Source of the DNA: Prochlorococcus sp. AG-418-D13
GTDB taxonomy: Bacteria; Cyanobacteriota; Cyanobacteriia; PCC-6307; Cyanobiaceae
Direction of reading: 5' to 3'
Assembly (NCBI GenBank): GCA_003214315.1
Contig: QCLU01000002.1
Location: 62,001-126,000, forward strand
Length of the DNA stretch: 64,000 nucleotides
The position numbers and the translations under genes are program-made. Below are positions 45,070 to 55,202 of the stretch, one piece after another; within the stretch, counting starts at the first letter, position 1, and the number at the start of each line of letters is the position of its first letter. The notes beneath the pieces are model-generated. The model searched no databases and was not told the origin of the DNA. It saw only the letters and a program-made list of their open reading frames with translations.

Positions 45070-46192
45070 TATTCCCCTCCTTATTTTTAACTTCTAAGCT
45101 TGGATAGGTTTCAATCTTCCTTTTCAAACCAAATCTTTGAAGAAGATTCCTAGGACCATCTCCTTGAACCCATCCTAAAACTCCTTCTGGCAGAGCTGTT
45201 ACAACTAAGATAAATAACCCTCCTTGAATAAACATCCAGCTAGCAGGTAAAGCTTCACTTACTAGACTTTTTGCATAGTTGATGAAAACTGCTCCTAGTA
45301 TCGCTCCTAATAAAGTTCCTCTCCCTCCAACTGCAACCCATATAACCATTTCTATAGAAAAGGGAACTGTCATAAATTGAGGTGAGACTATTCCAGACTG
45401 AACAGTATATAAAGCTCCCGAAATGCCAGCGAGACCTCCAGCAATAGAAAATATTATCGTCTTAAATATCACTGGATTGTATCCTGTAAACCTAACTCGT
45501 GGTTCATCATCTCGAATTCCTATAAGTATATTGCCAAATCGTCCTTTAACTACCCACTTTGCAAAAAACCATGCGGCAATAACTAATAGTGCTGTTACCC
45601 AAAAAAACATTCTTTGCATTGATTCTGAACCAACCATTTGCCCAAAAAGTTGAGTCACATCTGTTTTTAATCCATTTGTTCCGTTTATAAGTTTTTGTTG
45701 CCCATTAAAAAAATTAAAGAATACCAAGAGAGCTGCTTGGGTTAATATGGAAAAATATACACCTTTTATTCTATTTCTAAAAACAAGAAATCCAAGCATT
45801 CCTGCGACTAATGCTGGTATAACCCAGATTGCAAATAAACTAAATATTGGGGATCTAAATGGCTCCCAAAAGAAAGGTAAATTATCAACTCCATAAAGTC
45901 CAAAAAATTCTGGAATATTGTTTGGGAATTCAGAAGAGCTTGTTATCTGAAGATACATTGCTGCACAGTAACCTCCAAGGGCAAAAAATATACCTTGTCC
46001 TAAGCTAAGTAAGCCAGTAAAACCCCATATAAGATCAACTCCAAGAGCTACTATTGCTAGGGATAAATATCTACCAAGAAGATTTAATCTGAATACAGGA
46101 AGTATTGTTGGCGCTGCTATGATAAAAGCAATTATTACAACCCACGCAATGAATGTTGTTTTTTTGCTTAGTTTTAAATTTTGAAATTCCAT
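45062..46192 (-). CDS. urtC: Urea ABC transporter permease UrtC
   Basis: LivM-type permease, 376 residues with about ten hydrophobic segments. The conserved cytoplasmic loop is visible (IGIRDDEPRVRFTGYNPVIFK), as are the LSLGQG and MVIWVAVGGRGTLLGA motifs. The start overlaps the urtB stop by one base. A charged C-terminal tail follows the last helix. Confidence 0.96.
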   Translation of the reverse strand: MEFQNLKLSKKTTFIAWVVIIAFIIAAPTILPVFRLNLLGRYLSLAIVALGVDLIWGFTGLLSLGQGIFFALGGYCAAMYLQITSSSEFPNNIPEFFGLYGVDNLPFFWEPFRSPIFSLFAIWVIPALVAGMLGFLVFRNRIKGVYFSILTQAALLVFFNFFNGQQKLINGTNGLKTDVTQLFGQMVGSESMQRMFFWVTALLVIAAWFFAKWVVKGRFGNILIGIRDDEPRVRFTGYNPVIFKTIIFSIAGGLAGISGALYTVQSGIVSPQFMTVPFSIEMVIWVAVGGRGTLLGAILGAVFINYAKSLVSEALPASWMFIQGGLFILVVTALPEGVLGWVQGDGPRNLLQRFGLKRKIETYPSLEVKNKEGNNE

Positions 46193-47346
46193 TAACTTTC
46201 AACCATCCTGCCTTTTTGAGGAAATAAACCTGTAGGTTTAAATTGTAAAAATATAACTATTAATGCAAATATCATTACCCTTGCCATACTTGTCGTTGCA
46301 AAAAAGTTGATTGTGTTTGAAAGAGGTAAAGGCATATCTGGCCAAATAGATAAAAGTCGACCAGCACCAATTAAATCAGTCATAATTCCTATTCCAAAGG
46401 AAGCAAGTACTGTTCCTAATAAATTTCCTACTCCTCCAAGAACTACAACCATAAAGCATCCAACTATATAGTTACCTCCAACATTTGGTCCAACAGACCC
46501 TAATAGTGATACTGCAACCCCTGCTACTCCCGCCAACCCGGAACCAATACCAAAAGTAAGGACATCAACTTTTTCTGTTGAAATGCCTAGGCAATCACTC
46601 ATTTTTCTATTTTGAGTTACTGCTCTTATTCGCATTCCCCATGCACTTTGATTAAGAAATAATGTTATCGCTATTACAGAAATCAGTGTAATTATAATTA
46701 TCATTAATCTTGTTTTTGGGAAGGCCGTTCCAAGAATTTCAACCTGACCTCTCATCCATGCGGGAGCTGTTACATCAACATTTCTAGCACTTGCTCTACT
46801 AAGTTTACTTACCGAAGATGAAATCACGTTTCCGGTTAGAACTCCAGTTGAAGCAGCAATTATCCAAGAACTAAATTTCAAATATTTGAAATTGATTGAT
46901 TCTTTTATTTTTAACGGAAATGTTGTTGGTAAAAATAAACCAATTATCAGACTTATAACCAAACCCGTACCATACGCTAAAGGCACACTTCTGACAAATT
47001 GTTGAAGGATTAAGCTTACTCCCCATGTTGCTAGTAAAGTTTCTAAAGGGCTTCCATATAATTTTCTAATTACTGTTTTTTCTAAAAGTATTCCTACTAC
47101 TCCGCTTACAATAAATGCTAGAAATATTGAAACTATAACGTATGCGTTGTAATAAGGTTTCAATAATGGGAGTTTGAAAATTAGTTGGGTTACATATGTA
47201 GTGTAGGCACCAAGCATCATTAGTTCACCATGAGCAAGGTTAATTACACCCATCAAACCAAATACAATAGCTAAGCCTAATGCAGCTACAAGTAAAACTG
47301 ATCCAATCGCTACACCGTTAAATAGACTATCAAGAAGCAATTCCAA
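46192..47346 (-). CDS. urtB: Urea ABC transporter permease UrtB
   Basis: LivH-type permease, 384 residues. Motifs include the N-terminal LGLAIVFGLMGVINLAHGELMMLGAY, the loop RAVTQNRKMSDCLGI, and VVVLGGVGNLLGT near the C-terminus. An extended hydrophilic loop around residues 160-210 is the usual UrtB feature. It is separated from urtA by 81 bases that contain a strong hairpin. Confidence 0.96.
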   Translation of the reverse strand: MELLLDSLFNGVAIGSVLLVAALGLAIVFGLMGVINLAHGELMMLGAYTTYVTQLIFKLPLLKPYYNAYVIVSIFLAFIVSGVVGILLEKTVIRKLYGSPLETLLATWGVSLILQQFVRSVPLAYGTGLVISLIIGLFLPTTFPLKIKESINFKYLKFSSWIIAASTGVLTGNVISSSVSKLSRASARNVDVTAPAWMRGQVEILGTAFPKTRLMIIIITLISVIAITLFLNQSAWGMRIRAVTQNRKMSDCLGISTEKVDVLTFGIGSGLAGVAGVAVSLLGSVGPNVGGNYIVGCFMVVVLGGVGNLLGTVLASFGIGIMTDLIGAGRLLSIWPDMPLPLSNTINFFATTSMARVMIFALIVIFLQFKPTGLFPQKGRMVES

Positions 47347-47377
47347 TTTATAAGAAGAATATTATTGTGGATATAAG

Positions 47378-47402
47378 AAGAGGAGGCATAAAGCCTCCTC
47401 TT
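47378..47402. terminator. Intercistronic hairpin between urtA and urtB
   Basis: AAGAGGAGGC and GCCTCCTCTT form a perfect 10-bp stem around a 5-base loop. It lies 25 bases after the urtA stop. Such hairpins after binding-protein genes often stop part of the transcripts or protect the upstream RNA, so more UrtA than UrtB is made. Confidence 0.8.
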
Positions 47403-47427
47403 GATTTTTTAAGACTAAGCTTTGAAA

Positions 47428-48717
47428 TTAAAGCTTATATCTTTCTCCTTTAGATGGGTCTGTCCAGTCACATGCATATCCTTTTGAACTTGGTTCAAAT
47501 TGGTTCCATGCTTGTGGGTATACAACACCATCAGTTTCTTCAAGAATCTCAAACCCTCCTTCTGGCTTAATTAAACCAATTCTTACTGTTTGAGCAAGGT
47601 GGTGGTTCGGCATAACTTCTACTGGCCCTTGAGGTGCATCAAATGTTTGACCTACAAGAGCCTCCCTTACAGCACTGTTCTCAAATGTACCAGCATCCTC
47701 TACGGCTTGTTTCCATAAATAAACCATGTTGTATGCAGACTCCTGTGGATCGGCAACTACTCTGTCGCTTCCATACAGTGCTTTGAAATCAGCTGCAAAT
47801 TTCTTGGATTCTGGAGTATCAATAGACATCATGTAGTTCCAAGCTCCATAGTGGCCTTCTAAAAATTCAGGTCCAATAGTGCTTATTTCTTCCTCTGCAA
47901 TTGAATAGTTCATAACATAATATCCATTGCTTGGAGTAATTCCCGCATCCTGAATTTGCTTAAAGAAGGCAACGTTTTGGTCACCATTAAGTGTGTTAAT
48001 AATTACTCCACCACCAGTTGGTGCTAAGGCTTTCTTGATCTTGGAAATGATAGGTGCAACTTCAGTATTTCCTAAAGGTAAATAATCTTCACCTACGACT
48101 TTTCCACCAAGAGATTTAAGTTGTTCTTTGGTAATTGTATTTGATGTTCTTGGGAAAACGTAGTCTGACCCAACTAAGAAAAATGGTTTTCCGGCTGCAG
48201 GAGACCTCTTGAACATGAAATCAGTTGCTGGTTCTGATTGTTGGTTTGGTGAAGCACCAGTATAGAAAATGTTGTTTGAACATTCCTGAGCTTCATACTG
48301 AATGGGATAGTAAAGAAATGCATCTTTTGATTCATACACAGGTAGCATTGCCTTTCTACTAGCAGAAGTCCATCCACCAAATACAACGGGAACACCATCT
48401 TGATCGATTAACTTTTTAGACTTCTCAGCAAATGTTGGCCAATCAGAAGCTCCATCCTCTACGATGTATTCGATTTTGTAGCTTTTGCCATCTACGGTTA
48501 CACCGCCAGCAGCATTGATTTCTGCAATAGCCATTTTTTCAGTATCAACTAGAGTTGATTCCGATATAGCCATTGTTCCTGAAAGGGAATGTAAAATACC
48601 AACAGTCACAGTGTCATCGAAACTTCCGGAAGTGCTTGAACCTCCTCCACATGAAGTTGCGGTAACGGCTAGAGAGGCAGTAGCTAAACCTGCCAAAATA
48701 CGCCTTGAAATTCTCAT
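47428..48717 (-). CDS. urtA: Urea ABC transporter substrate-binding protein UrtA
   Basis: Periplasmic urea-binding lipoprotein, 429 residues. The N-terminus is a twin-Arg-like signal with a lipobox ending ATSC (Cys about 23). The type I periplasmic fold follows (VTVGILHSLSGTMAISE, VFGGWTSASRKAMLP, FYTGASPNQQSEPATDF). First and probably most expressed gene of the urt operon, with an NtcA-type promoter upstream. Confidence 0.97.
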   Translation of the reverse strand: MRISRRILAGLATASLAVTATSCGGGSSTSGSFDDTVTVGILHSLSGTMAISESTLVDTEKMAIAEINAAGGVTVDGKSYKIEYIVEDGASDWPTFAEKSKKLIDQDGVPVVFGGWTSASRKAMLPVYESKDAFLYYPIQYEAQECSNNIFYTGASPNQQSEPATDFMFKRSPAAGKPFFLVGSDYVFPRTSNTITKEQLKSLGGKVVGEDYLPLGNTEVAPIISKIKKALAPTGGGVIINTLNGDQNVAFFKQIQDAGITPSNGYYVMNYSIAEEEISTIGPEFLEGHYGAWNYMMSIDTPESKKFAADFKALYGSDRVVADPQESAYNMVYLWKQAVEDAGTFENSAVREALVGQTFDAPQGPVEVMPNHHLAQTVRIGLIKPEGGFEILEETDGVVYPQAWNQFEPSSKGYACDWTDPSKGERYKL

Positions 48718-48765
48718 GAATTCGTTTAAATTAGGTAATTGACCCTCATTAGGGGGATAAATTAA

Positions 48766-48807
48766 AAGTTATTAACGAGTGAGATTTAGTTTTGTAGCGA
48801 TGGTAAC
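48766..48807 (-). promoter_or_regulatory. NtcA-activated type promoter of urtA
   Basis: On the minus strand it reads GTT-N8-TAC followed by 22 bases and TAACTT, which fits the cyanobacterial NtcA class II promoter GTA-N8-TAC-N22-TAN3T with one mismatch (GTT for GTA). The binding half-sites are at 48794-48807 and the minus-10 at 48766-48771, about 50 bases before the urtA start. This predicts induction under nitrogen limitation. Confidence 0.7.
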
Positions 48808-48832
48808 ATTTTGTTGAATCCAAGATAAAAAC

Positions 48833-49456
48833 TCAGTGTTTTTTAGTGAATTTAAATTTTGGTATTTGAGCTTCTAAAAATTTAGTTATTTCTTCAACTC
48901 CTATGCCGCTACTTAGGTTTGTAAAAAACCAAGGCTTACCTTTTCTCATAAATTCAGTATCACTTTTCATAATATTTAAATCTGCACCAACCATATCTGC
49001 TAGGTCAATTTTGTTTATTAATAATAAATCTGACCTTGTTATCCCTGGTCCCCCTTTTCTAGGAATTTTGTCTCCGGCAGATACATCAATTACATATATT
49101 GATAAATCTACAAGTTCTGGACTAAAACTAGATGCTAAATTATCTCCTCCACTTTCTACAAAAACAAAATCTAAAGGATTATATTTATTTTCTAAATCTA
49201 AAACTGCATTTTTATTTAAGGAACAATCCTCTCTTATCGCGGTATGAGGACAACCTCCTGTTTCTACACCAATAATCATTCCATCCTCTAAAACTTTTTT
49301 ATTTATTAGAAAGTTAGCGTCTTCTTTAGTGTAAATATCGTTGGTGACAACTGCTATCTTATAATTTTTTTTCAGGCTTAAGCATAGAGTCTCTACTAAT
49401 GCAGTTTTTCCTGAACCTACAGGCCCTGCAATTCCTACTCTCAATTTGCTGCTCAT
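48833..49456 (-). CDS. ureG: Urease accessory GTPase UreG
   Basis: Delivers nickel to urease with GTP hydrolysis. 207 residues. P-loop [15 protein letters not shown] (about 8-22), the metal motif CPH in [23 protein letters not shown] and [10 protein letters not shown]. Coupled with ureF (3-base gap). It is downstream of ureE and ureF, on the strand opposite to ureDABC. Confidence 0.97.
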   Translation of the reverse strand: MSSKLRVGIAGPVGSGKTALVETLCLSLKKNYKIAVVTNDIYTKEDANFLINKKVLEDGMIIGVETGGCPHTAIREDCSLNKNAVLDLENKYNPLDFVFVESGGDNLASSFSPELVDLSIYVIDVSAGDKIPRKGGPGITRSDLLLINKIDLADMVGADLNIMKSDTEFMRKGKPWFFTNLSSGIGVEEITKFLEAQIPKFKFTKKH

Positions 49457-49459
49457 AAA

Positions 49460-50146
49460 TTAATTTCTAAAAAGTTTTGTATAGAGGTCATTATGATTTT
49501 GTTGTGCCATAGCTAAACCTACATTGCCAAAATAGATGTCATCAATTTCTTTGTCCATAATTTCTTTAGAAACTTTTGAAATTATTGCTAATAAATCTCT
49601 CTGAATTAATTGTGCTTTTGTTGAACCAATAGGAATAATCCTTAATGCTGCACTAAGTTGGTTTGCACTCCATGCATAGAAAAAATTCTCAACCATTTCT
49701 AACTTTGTAATTTCAAAACAATAACAAGCCCAACTCCACGCTAAAGGCCAGGAGTTTTTGTTATTTTTTTTATATAAATATTCAAATCCAAATTCTTCGT
49801 TTAAATCAAAGAGTGATTTTGCCATTTGAGTTTGTTGTTCTCTCATTTCGACAGAGTCTTTTGATGAGAGGATCCATTTATCCAAACTTAATAGCTTTTG
49901 TAAATTACTTTTTAAATTTTTGCCGTTGTTTAACTCATTGAAAATATCAAAAAAATCTAATAATAGTTTGGCATCTAGTCTAATTTGGCCAATTCTTAGT
50001 TCACTTATGATTAATTCTTTTATGGAATTTGAGTCTTTTAAATCTTTAATATTAAGGTAACTCTCCAATCCCTCCGAATAACAAAATCCTCCAACTGGTA
50101 AGTTAGGGCTTATTAATAAATATTTAAATAAGTGACTTTTAATCAT
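49460..50146 (-). CDS. ureF: Urease accessory protein UreF
   Basis: Helical assembly factor bridging UreD and UreG. About 228 residues with the family motifs LLISPNLPVGGFCYSEGLE at the N-terminus and ANQLSAALRIIPIGSTKAQ near residue 170. An upstream in-frame ATG (50158) adds four residues and overlaps ureE more; the ATG at 50146 gives an 8-base overlap with ureE, which I prefer. Confidence 0.93.
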   Translation of the reverse strand: MIKSHLFKYLLISPNLPVGGFCYSEGLESYLNIKDLKDSNSIKELIISELRIGQIRLDAKLLLDFFDIFNELNNGKNLKSNLQKLLSLDKWILSSKDSVEMREQQTQMAKSLFDLNEEFGFEYLYKKNNKNSWPLAWSWACYCFEITKLEMVENFFYAWSANQLSAALRIIPIGSTKAQLIQRDLLAIISKVSKEIMDKEIDDIYFGNVGLAMAQQNHNDLYTKLFRN

Positions 50147-50588
50147 GACTATGGGCACCTCTTTCAGGAAAAAATTTTTTCTGGGTATTTACAATGTCAA
50201 CATTAAAATTTTTTAGCATATTTTCAATAACGTAATCCCCTTTTGTTAGAAGAATGTCTTCTTCAATTTCTACTTCTACATGCCTATTTCCTAGATGATA
50301 AGCAGTTTTAATAAGTTCAATTTTAGAATTTGACCTTATTTCAATTAAATTTTCTGTTTTGGCAATTATCTCTACATAAAAATTGGATTCATTAGTTGAA
50401 AGAATATCTCCATCATTTAATTTGCCCTCTCTAGGTAATTGTAAAATTATTTCTTGATCACAATCAGTTAATCTTTTACCTCGTAAGATTCTTCTTTCAT
50501 CTGAACTTAGGCTAAGTTTTAAAAATGAACCTAGTCGAGGTTTTTCCTTAATCCAATCAGTTACAACTATTTGTTTATTCATTCTCAT
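50139..50588 (-). CDS. ureE: Urease accessory protein UreE
   Basis: Nickel-binding metallochaperone, about 149 residues. It has the family pattern LTDCDQEIILQLPREGKLNDGDIL, then LIKTAYHLGNRHVEVEIEEDIL with the central nickel-binding His (LGNRH). The C-terminus carries a short His tail (GAHSHD), much shorter than the long His-rich tail of some UreE. Starts at 50588 or two codons later; the exact start is uncertain. Divergent from ureD. Confidence 0.92.
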   Translation of the reverse strand: MRMNKQIVVTDWIKEKPRLGSFLKLSLSSDERRILRGKRLTDCDQEIILQLPREGKLNDGDILSTNESNFYVEIIAKTENLIEIRSNSKIELIKTAYHLGNRHVEVEIEEDILLTKGDYVIENMLKNFNVDIVNTQKKFFPERGAHSHD

Positions 50589-50603
50589 AATCAAAATTTT
50601 TGG

Positions 50604-50620
50604 TTACTTTAATTTAGTAA
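50604..50620. promoter_or_regulatory. Short palindrome in the ureE/ureD divergent spacer
   Basis: TTACT and AGTAA flank a TTTAATT-like centre, giving a near-perfect 17-bp dyad in a spacer of about 48 bp that must hold both promoters. It does not fit the NtcA consensus well. Could be a shared operator. Confidence 0.3.
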
Positions 50621-50636
50621 TTAAAGAAAACAATTT

Positions 50637-51539
50637 ATGATTAAAACTTCTTGGGAAGGTAATTGTTTCTTAAATTTTTTTAATAATAAAGCAAGTTTAG
50701 GAAATGTTGATAAAACAATCTTTAAATCTAAATCAACTTCTCCTTATAAGTTATTAAAGTCTACTCATGATCAAGAGGGCAGATGCATTTTACCTGTTCT
50801 TCATACTGCAGGGGGATTGGTTGGAGGTGATTTACTTGCGTTTGAGGTAAATCTTGAAAAAAACTCTAAGGTATTGTTGACTACTTCTTCAGCGCAGAAA
50901 GTATATGGATCAGTTGGGATATCTAAAATTAATCCAAAAGGAACTTTTTCAAAGCAAAAAAATCTCATAAAGATTCTTGATAATTCTCATTTGGAATTTC
51001 TCCCCCAAGAAACAATTATCTTTGCAAATGGTTTATATGAGCAAAAGTTTAAAGTATCTATTTCAGAAACTTCAAGTTTTTTATTTACTGATTTAATAAG
51101 ACTTGGTAGATCTTCTTCCGGAGAATCTATTGAGAGTGGAGTTTTTAGGTCTAAATTAGAAATTATGAGAAATAATGATTTATATGATGATTGGGAATAT
51201 GTTGATCAAATTGAATTATCTAAAGCAAGTTATGTGGCCAAGTCAGGTATGGATTACATGCCTGTTTTTGGATCCTTAATTTGGATTTGCGAAAAAGATT
51301 TTTCCAGGACAAAAATAAAAAATCTTGTTGGAAATATAAAAAAGATTTTCAATGAAACTGATAATAATTTATCTATTGGAATCCTTGAAAATGGAATCTC
51401 TGTACGATTCTTAGGAAGTTCTTCTCAAGAAGCTAGGAAATGTTTTTTTTGTATTTGGAAACAAATTAGGTATGCTTGTGGATTTTGTGAGCCAAAATAT
51501 CAAGGTGTATGGCCTTTACAAGATTCTATGAATTATTAA
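50637..51539 (+). CDS. ureD: Urease accessory protein UreD
   Basis: Scaffold (also called UreH) that binds the apo-urease and recruits UreFG. 300 residues with the family segments [12 protein letters not shown] (about residues 55-66), [12 protein letters not shown] and [18 protein letters not shown]. The C-terminus has CIWKQIRY. First gene of ureDABC, 50 bases before ureA. Confidence 0.95.
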   Translation: MIKTSWEGNCFLNFFNNKASLGNVDKTIFKSKSTSPYKLLKSTHDQEGRCILPVLHTAGGLVGGDLLAFEVNLEKNSKVLLTTSSAQKVYGSVGISKINPKGTFSKQKNLIKILDNSHLEFLPQETIIFANGLYEQKFKVSISETSSFLFTDLIRLGRSSSGESIESGVFRSKLEIMRNNDLYDDWEYVDQIELSKASYVAKSGMDYMPVFGSLIWICEKDFSRTKIKNLVGNIKKIFNETDNNLSIGILENGISVRFLGSSSQEARKCFFCIWKQIRYACGFCEPKYQGVWPLQDSMNY

Positions 51540-51589
51540 TTATGTTCAGAAAGAACCTTTTTTAAGAATTTATAGATTAATTTTTTATT

Positions 51590-51892
51590 ATGCATCTTTC
51601 ACCTCAAGAAAAGGATAAATTATTGATTTTTTCTGCTGCGCTTTTAGCTGAAAGAAGGCTTAGTCGAGGTCTTAAGCTTAATTATCCTGAAACAATTGCT
51701 TTTTTGAGTTTTCAAGTTCTTGAAGGAGCTCGAGACGGAAAAAGTGTAAGTCAATTAATGTCAGAGGGAACTACCTGGCTTTCAAAATCACAAGTTATGG
51801 AGGGTATTCCTGAAATGGTTGATGAAGTCCAAATAGAAGCAGTTTTTCCTGATGGGACAAAGTTAGTTACTATTCACAATCCGATTAATTAA
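51590..51892 (+). CDS. ureA: Urease subunit gamma
   Basis: Smallest structural subunit, 100 residues. It begins [14 protein letters not shown] and has [21 protein letters not shown]-type motifs ([15 protein letters not shown]), then [15 protein letters not shown]. Separate gamma, beta and alpha genes, as in most bacteria. ureB begins 2 bases after its stop. Confidence 0.98.
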   Translation: MHLSPQEKDKLLIFSAALLAERRLSRGLKLNYPETIAFLSFQVLEGARDGKSVSQLMSEGTTWLSKSQVMEGIPEMVDEVQIEAVFPDGTKLVTIHNPIN

Positions 51893-51894
51893 TT

Positions 51895-52215
51895 ATGAGT
51901 AATTTAATTCCTGGCGAAATAATTCCTGAACAAGGTGAAATCGAATTAAATCTTGGTAAGGAGGTTAAAACAGTAAAAGTTTCTAATTCTGGAGATAGAC
52001 CTGTACAAATTGGATCCCATTATCATTTTTTCGAAGCTAATAAGGCTTTAATTTTTGATCGAGAATTAACACTTGGTATGCGTCTTGACATTCCTGCAGG
52101 AACAGCAATTAGATTTGAACCTGGAGATACAACTGATGTCAAATTAGTTCCATATACAGGTTTAAGAATTGCATATGGTTTTAATTCATTGGTTAACGGT
52201 TCTTTAGATTCTTAA
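51895..52215 (+). CDS. ureB: Urease subunit beta
   Basis: 106 residues with [34 protein letters not shown] and [14 protein letters not shown]. Together with UreA and UreC it forms the (alpha-beta-gamma)3 enzyme. ureC begins 4 bases later. Confidence 0.98.
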   Translation: MSNLIPGEIIPEQGEIELNLGKEVKTVKVSNSGDRPVQIGSHYHFFEANKALIFDRELTLGMRLDIPAGTAIRFEPGDTTDVKLVPYTGLRIAYGFNSLVNGSLDS

Positions 52216-52219
52216 AATT

Positions 52220-53929
52220 ATGTCCTATAAAATTGACAGAAATACTTATGCGCAAACTTACGGACCCACTACCGGAGATAGAGTAAGGCTTGCGGATACC
52301 GAACTTTTTATAGAAGTAGAAAAGGATTTAACTACATACGGAGATGAAGTTAAATTCGGTGGAGGTAAAGTTATTCGAGATGGGATGGGACAGTCTCAAG
52401 TAAGAAGAGCTGATGGAGCTGTAGATACCGTAATAACTAATGCTTTGATAGTAGATTGGTGGGGAATAATTAAGGCTGATGTGGGTATAAAAGATGGAAT
52501 GATTTTTGAAATTGGTAAGGCTGGTAATCCTGATATCCAGGATAATATCGATATTGTTATTGGTGCATCAACAGAAGTAATAGCTGGAGAAGGCCATATT
52601 CTTACTGCAGGTTCAATAGATACCCACATTCACTTTATCTGTCCTCAGCAAATTGAGACAGCACTAGCCTCGGGAATTACAACCATGTTGGGAGGTGGCA
52701 CTGGACCTGCAACAGGTACAAATGCGACTACTTGCACTCCGGGCGCTTTTCATATCTCTCGAATGCTTCAATCTGCAGAAGCATTTCCTATGAATTTAGG
52801 TTTTTTTGGTAAAGGAAATTCAACTAATGAAAGAAATCTTGTAGATCAAGTCGAAGCTGGTGCATGTGGATTGAAGCTTCATGAGGATTGGGGAACGACT
52901 CCATCTACTATAAATTCTTGTTTAAATGTTGCAGATAACTTTGATGTTCAAGTTTGTATTCATACTGATACTTTAAATGAGGCAGGCTTTGTGGAAGATA
53001 CCATCAATGCTATTGCAGGAAGAACAATTCATACTTTTCATACCGAAGGAGCAGGTGGAGGTCATGCTCCAGATATTATTAAAATTTGTGGAGAAAAAAA
53101 TGTTCTTCCAAGTAGTACTAATCCAACAAGACCTTATACGCGAAACACACTGGAAGAACATCTTGACATGCTAATGGTTTGTCATCATTTAGATTCTAAA
53201 ATTCCAGAAGATATTGCATTCGCGGAATCAAGGATAAGAAGAGAGACTATTGCGGCAGAAGATATCCTACATGATATGGGCGCCTTCTCAATTATCGCTA
53301 GTGACTCTCAAGCCATGGGAAGGGTTGGTGAAGTAATAATAAGAACTTTTCAAACTGCCCATAAAATGAAAGTACAAAGAGGACCCTTATCACAGGATTC
53401 TGATAGAAACGATAATTACAGAGTAAAGAGATATATCTCTAAAGTTACAATTAATCCTGCAATAGCTCATGGTATCAATAAATATGTTGGATCTATAGAA
53501 AAGGGAAAAATTGCAGACCTAGTATTGTGGAAACCCTCATTTTTTGCAGTAAAGCCTGAATTAGTTGTTAAGGGAGGATCTATAATTTGGTCCCAAATGG
53601 GTGATGCAAATGCTTCAATCCCTACTCCAGGCCCTGTTCATGGTCAACCTATGTTTGCAAATTTTGGTAAATCCTTAATTAAGAGTTCTTTTACCTTTTT
53701 AAGCAAAAATTCAATTGATCAAAATATCCCAAAAAAATTAGGATTGCAAAAAAATTGTATTGCCGTAGAAAATACAAGAAATATCAATAAATCTCACTTA
53801 AAACTTAATAGTAAACTACCAAATATTTCAGTTGATCCTCAAACTTATGAAGTTTTTTCCGATGGAGAACTTCTTACTTGTGAACCACTTAATGAAGTTC
53901 CTATGGCTCAAAGGTATTTCTTGCTTTAG
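52220..53929 (+). CDS. ureC: Urease subunit alpha (catalytic)
   Basis: Nickel amidohydrolase that splits urea into ammonia and carbamate. 569 residues. The bi-nickel site is complete: HIH in [12 protein letters not shown], the carbamylated Lys in [10 protein letters not shown], His in [10 protein letters not shown] and [15 protein letters not shown], the flap His in MVCHHLD and the Asp in SDSQAMGR. Its 3' end overlaps the convergent gpgS by 4 bases. Confidence 0.98.
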   Translation: MSYKIDRNTYAQTYGPTTGDRVRLADTELFIEVEKDLTTYGDEVKFGGGKVIRDGMGQSQVRRADGAVDTVITNALIVDWWGIIKADVGIKDGMIFEIGKAGNPDIQDNIDIVIGASTEVIAGEGHILTAGSIDTHIHFICPQQIETALASGITTMLGGGTGPATGTNATTCTPGAFHISRMLQSAEAFPMNLGFFGKGNSTNERNLVDQVEAGACGLKLHEDWGTTPSTINSCLNVADNFDVQVCIHTDTLNEAGFVEDTINAIAGRTIHTFHTEGAGGGHAPDIIKICGEKNVLPSSTNPTRPYTRNTLEEHLDMLMVCHHLDSKIPEDIAFAESRIRRETIAAEDILHDMGAFSIIASDSQAMGRVGEVIIRTFQTAHKMKVQRGPLSQDSDRNDNYRVKRYISKVTINPAIAHGINKYVGSIEKGKIADLVLWKPSFFAVKPELVVKGGSIIWSQMGDANASIPTPGPVHGQPMFANFGKSLIKSSFTFLSKNSIDQNIPKKLGLQKNCIAVENTRNINKSHLKLNSKLPNISVDPQTYEVFSDGELLTCEPLNEVPMAQRYFLL

Positions 53930-55152
53930 AAGTTTTTAATTAATTCTTTTTCAATTTTCTTTATATCTTTTGACCCAGCAATAGCTAAATCTTCTTGAAG
54001 TTTGTTCTCGCAAGATAGAACTCTTGACCAACTTGGTAACTGTTGTGTCGTAGGGCAAGCTAGGTAATCTTCTGTAGCAGGTCTCAATAGTTTCGCAAAC
54101 TTTTGTACCGATAGCTCTTCTTCATGCCTATCGTATGGAAGTTGATTAACGGCTGAATCTAATCCAAATTGTTTTACACGATCTTCTCCAACTCTTTTGT
54201 AGAGAACTTCTAAAGTTGCTAGTTGAGTGCTAGTTAAGGTCTCGGCTTGATGCTCCATGAGACCTCTTAAAACACTTGAAAGTATTTCAGTACACATTTT
54301 TTGCAATCCTTCTTTAGATGAATCACCAATATTCTTATGTTTATGATCAAACAAACCTAGGTCGACTTGAGCTATTTTGGAGGTTCTTACGTTTCTATAA
54401 ACCTCTGATAATAATCCTATTTCTAAACCCCAGTCACAAGGTATTCTTAAATTCATAGCAAGGTCTTTAGTAAAAGCAAACTCACCTGCTAAAGGATATC
54501 TAAATGATTGTAGATATTGTAAAAAGGGACCTTTCCCAACTAACTGCTCAAGACTTGCTAATAGAGGACCCACAAATAATCTTGTTGCTCTACCTTGTAA
54601 TTGATTTGTTTCTAAAGATAACCTACTGTAAAAAGCCTTTACATAAGAAATTCCATATGATTCATCTAGAAGTGGAAGTATCATTCTTGAAGGATACAAA
54701 GGGCTAAATGTTCTTATATCAGCATCAAAAAGAGCAACAACCTCTGATTTTCTAGTCGCAACTCCTATACCTTGCCAGACAGCCCATCCTTTTCCAGGAG
54801 TTCCTAAAAGTTCTAATCCATTTTTTTCTTGGTTTTTTAACAGCTCTATTACAGAAGGAGAATTAGTCCATTGAACGTGAACTGGGAATGGCATTGAATC
54901 AAAAAATGATTTTGCTGCTTTAACTTGCTCAACAGTTTTTGCAGAGAGAGCAATTACTAATTCATTTAAACCTGTAAGGTTTTTTAAAACTTCTCTTATA
55001 TTTTTTAGTGCTGGACGCTCAAACTCTTCATATAAGCAAGGTATTAAAATGCTAGTTGATCTTTTTTTAAGATGTTTGTTTAATTCTTTAAGTAAATTTC
55101 TAGTAACTCCATATTCATGTATTGTTGTGATTAGCCCTTGTTGAAAGTCCAT
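53926..55152 (-). CDS. gpgS: Glucosyl-3-phosphoglycerate synthase
   Basis: GT81-type glycosyltransferase that joins a glucose from a nucleotide sugar to 3-phosphoglycerate, the first step to the compatible solute glucosylglycerate. 408 residues. N-terminal GT-A fold with [15 protein letters not shown], the sugar-nucleotide metal motif DAD at 143-145 ([12 protein letters not shown]) and the acceptor region [27 protein letters not shown]. Divergent from the phosphorylase gene; the phosphatase is two genes on. Confidence 0.93.
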   Translation of the reverse strand: MDFQQGLITTIHEYGVTRNLLKELNKHLKKRSTSILIPCLYEEFERPALKNIREVLKNLTGLNELVIALSAKTVEQVKAAKSFFDSMPFPVHVQWTNSPSVIELLKNQEKNGLELLGTPGKGWAVWQGIGVATRKSEVVALFDADIRTFSPLYPSRMILPLLDESYGISYVKAFYSRLSLETNQLQGRATRLFVGPLLASLEQLVGKGPFLQYLQSFRYPLAGEFAFTKDLAMNLRIPCDWGLEIGLLSEVYRNVRTSKIAQVDLGLFDHKHKNIGDSSKEGLQKMCTEILSSVLRGLMEHQAETLTSTQLATLEVLYKRVGEDRVKQFGLDSAVNQLPYDRHEEELSVQKFAKLLRPATEDYLACPTTQQLPSWSRVLSCENKLQEDLAIAGSKDIKKIEKELIKNF

Positions 55153-55202
55153 TTTCTAATTGATGTGCAGAATAGTGTTAATACTTCGATAATTTTTTCA
55201 AA

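Noticed and set aside
50589-50636. NtcA site in the ureE/ureD spacer
   Set aside because: No GTA-N8-TAC or close variant with correct spacing to a minus-10 was found there; only an unrelated dyad.
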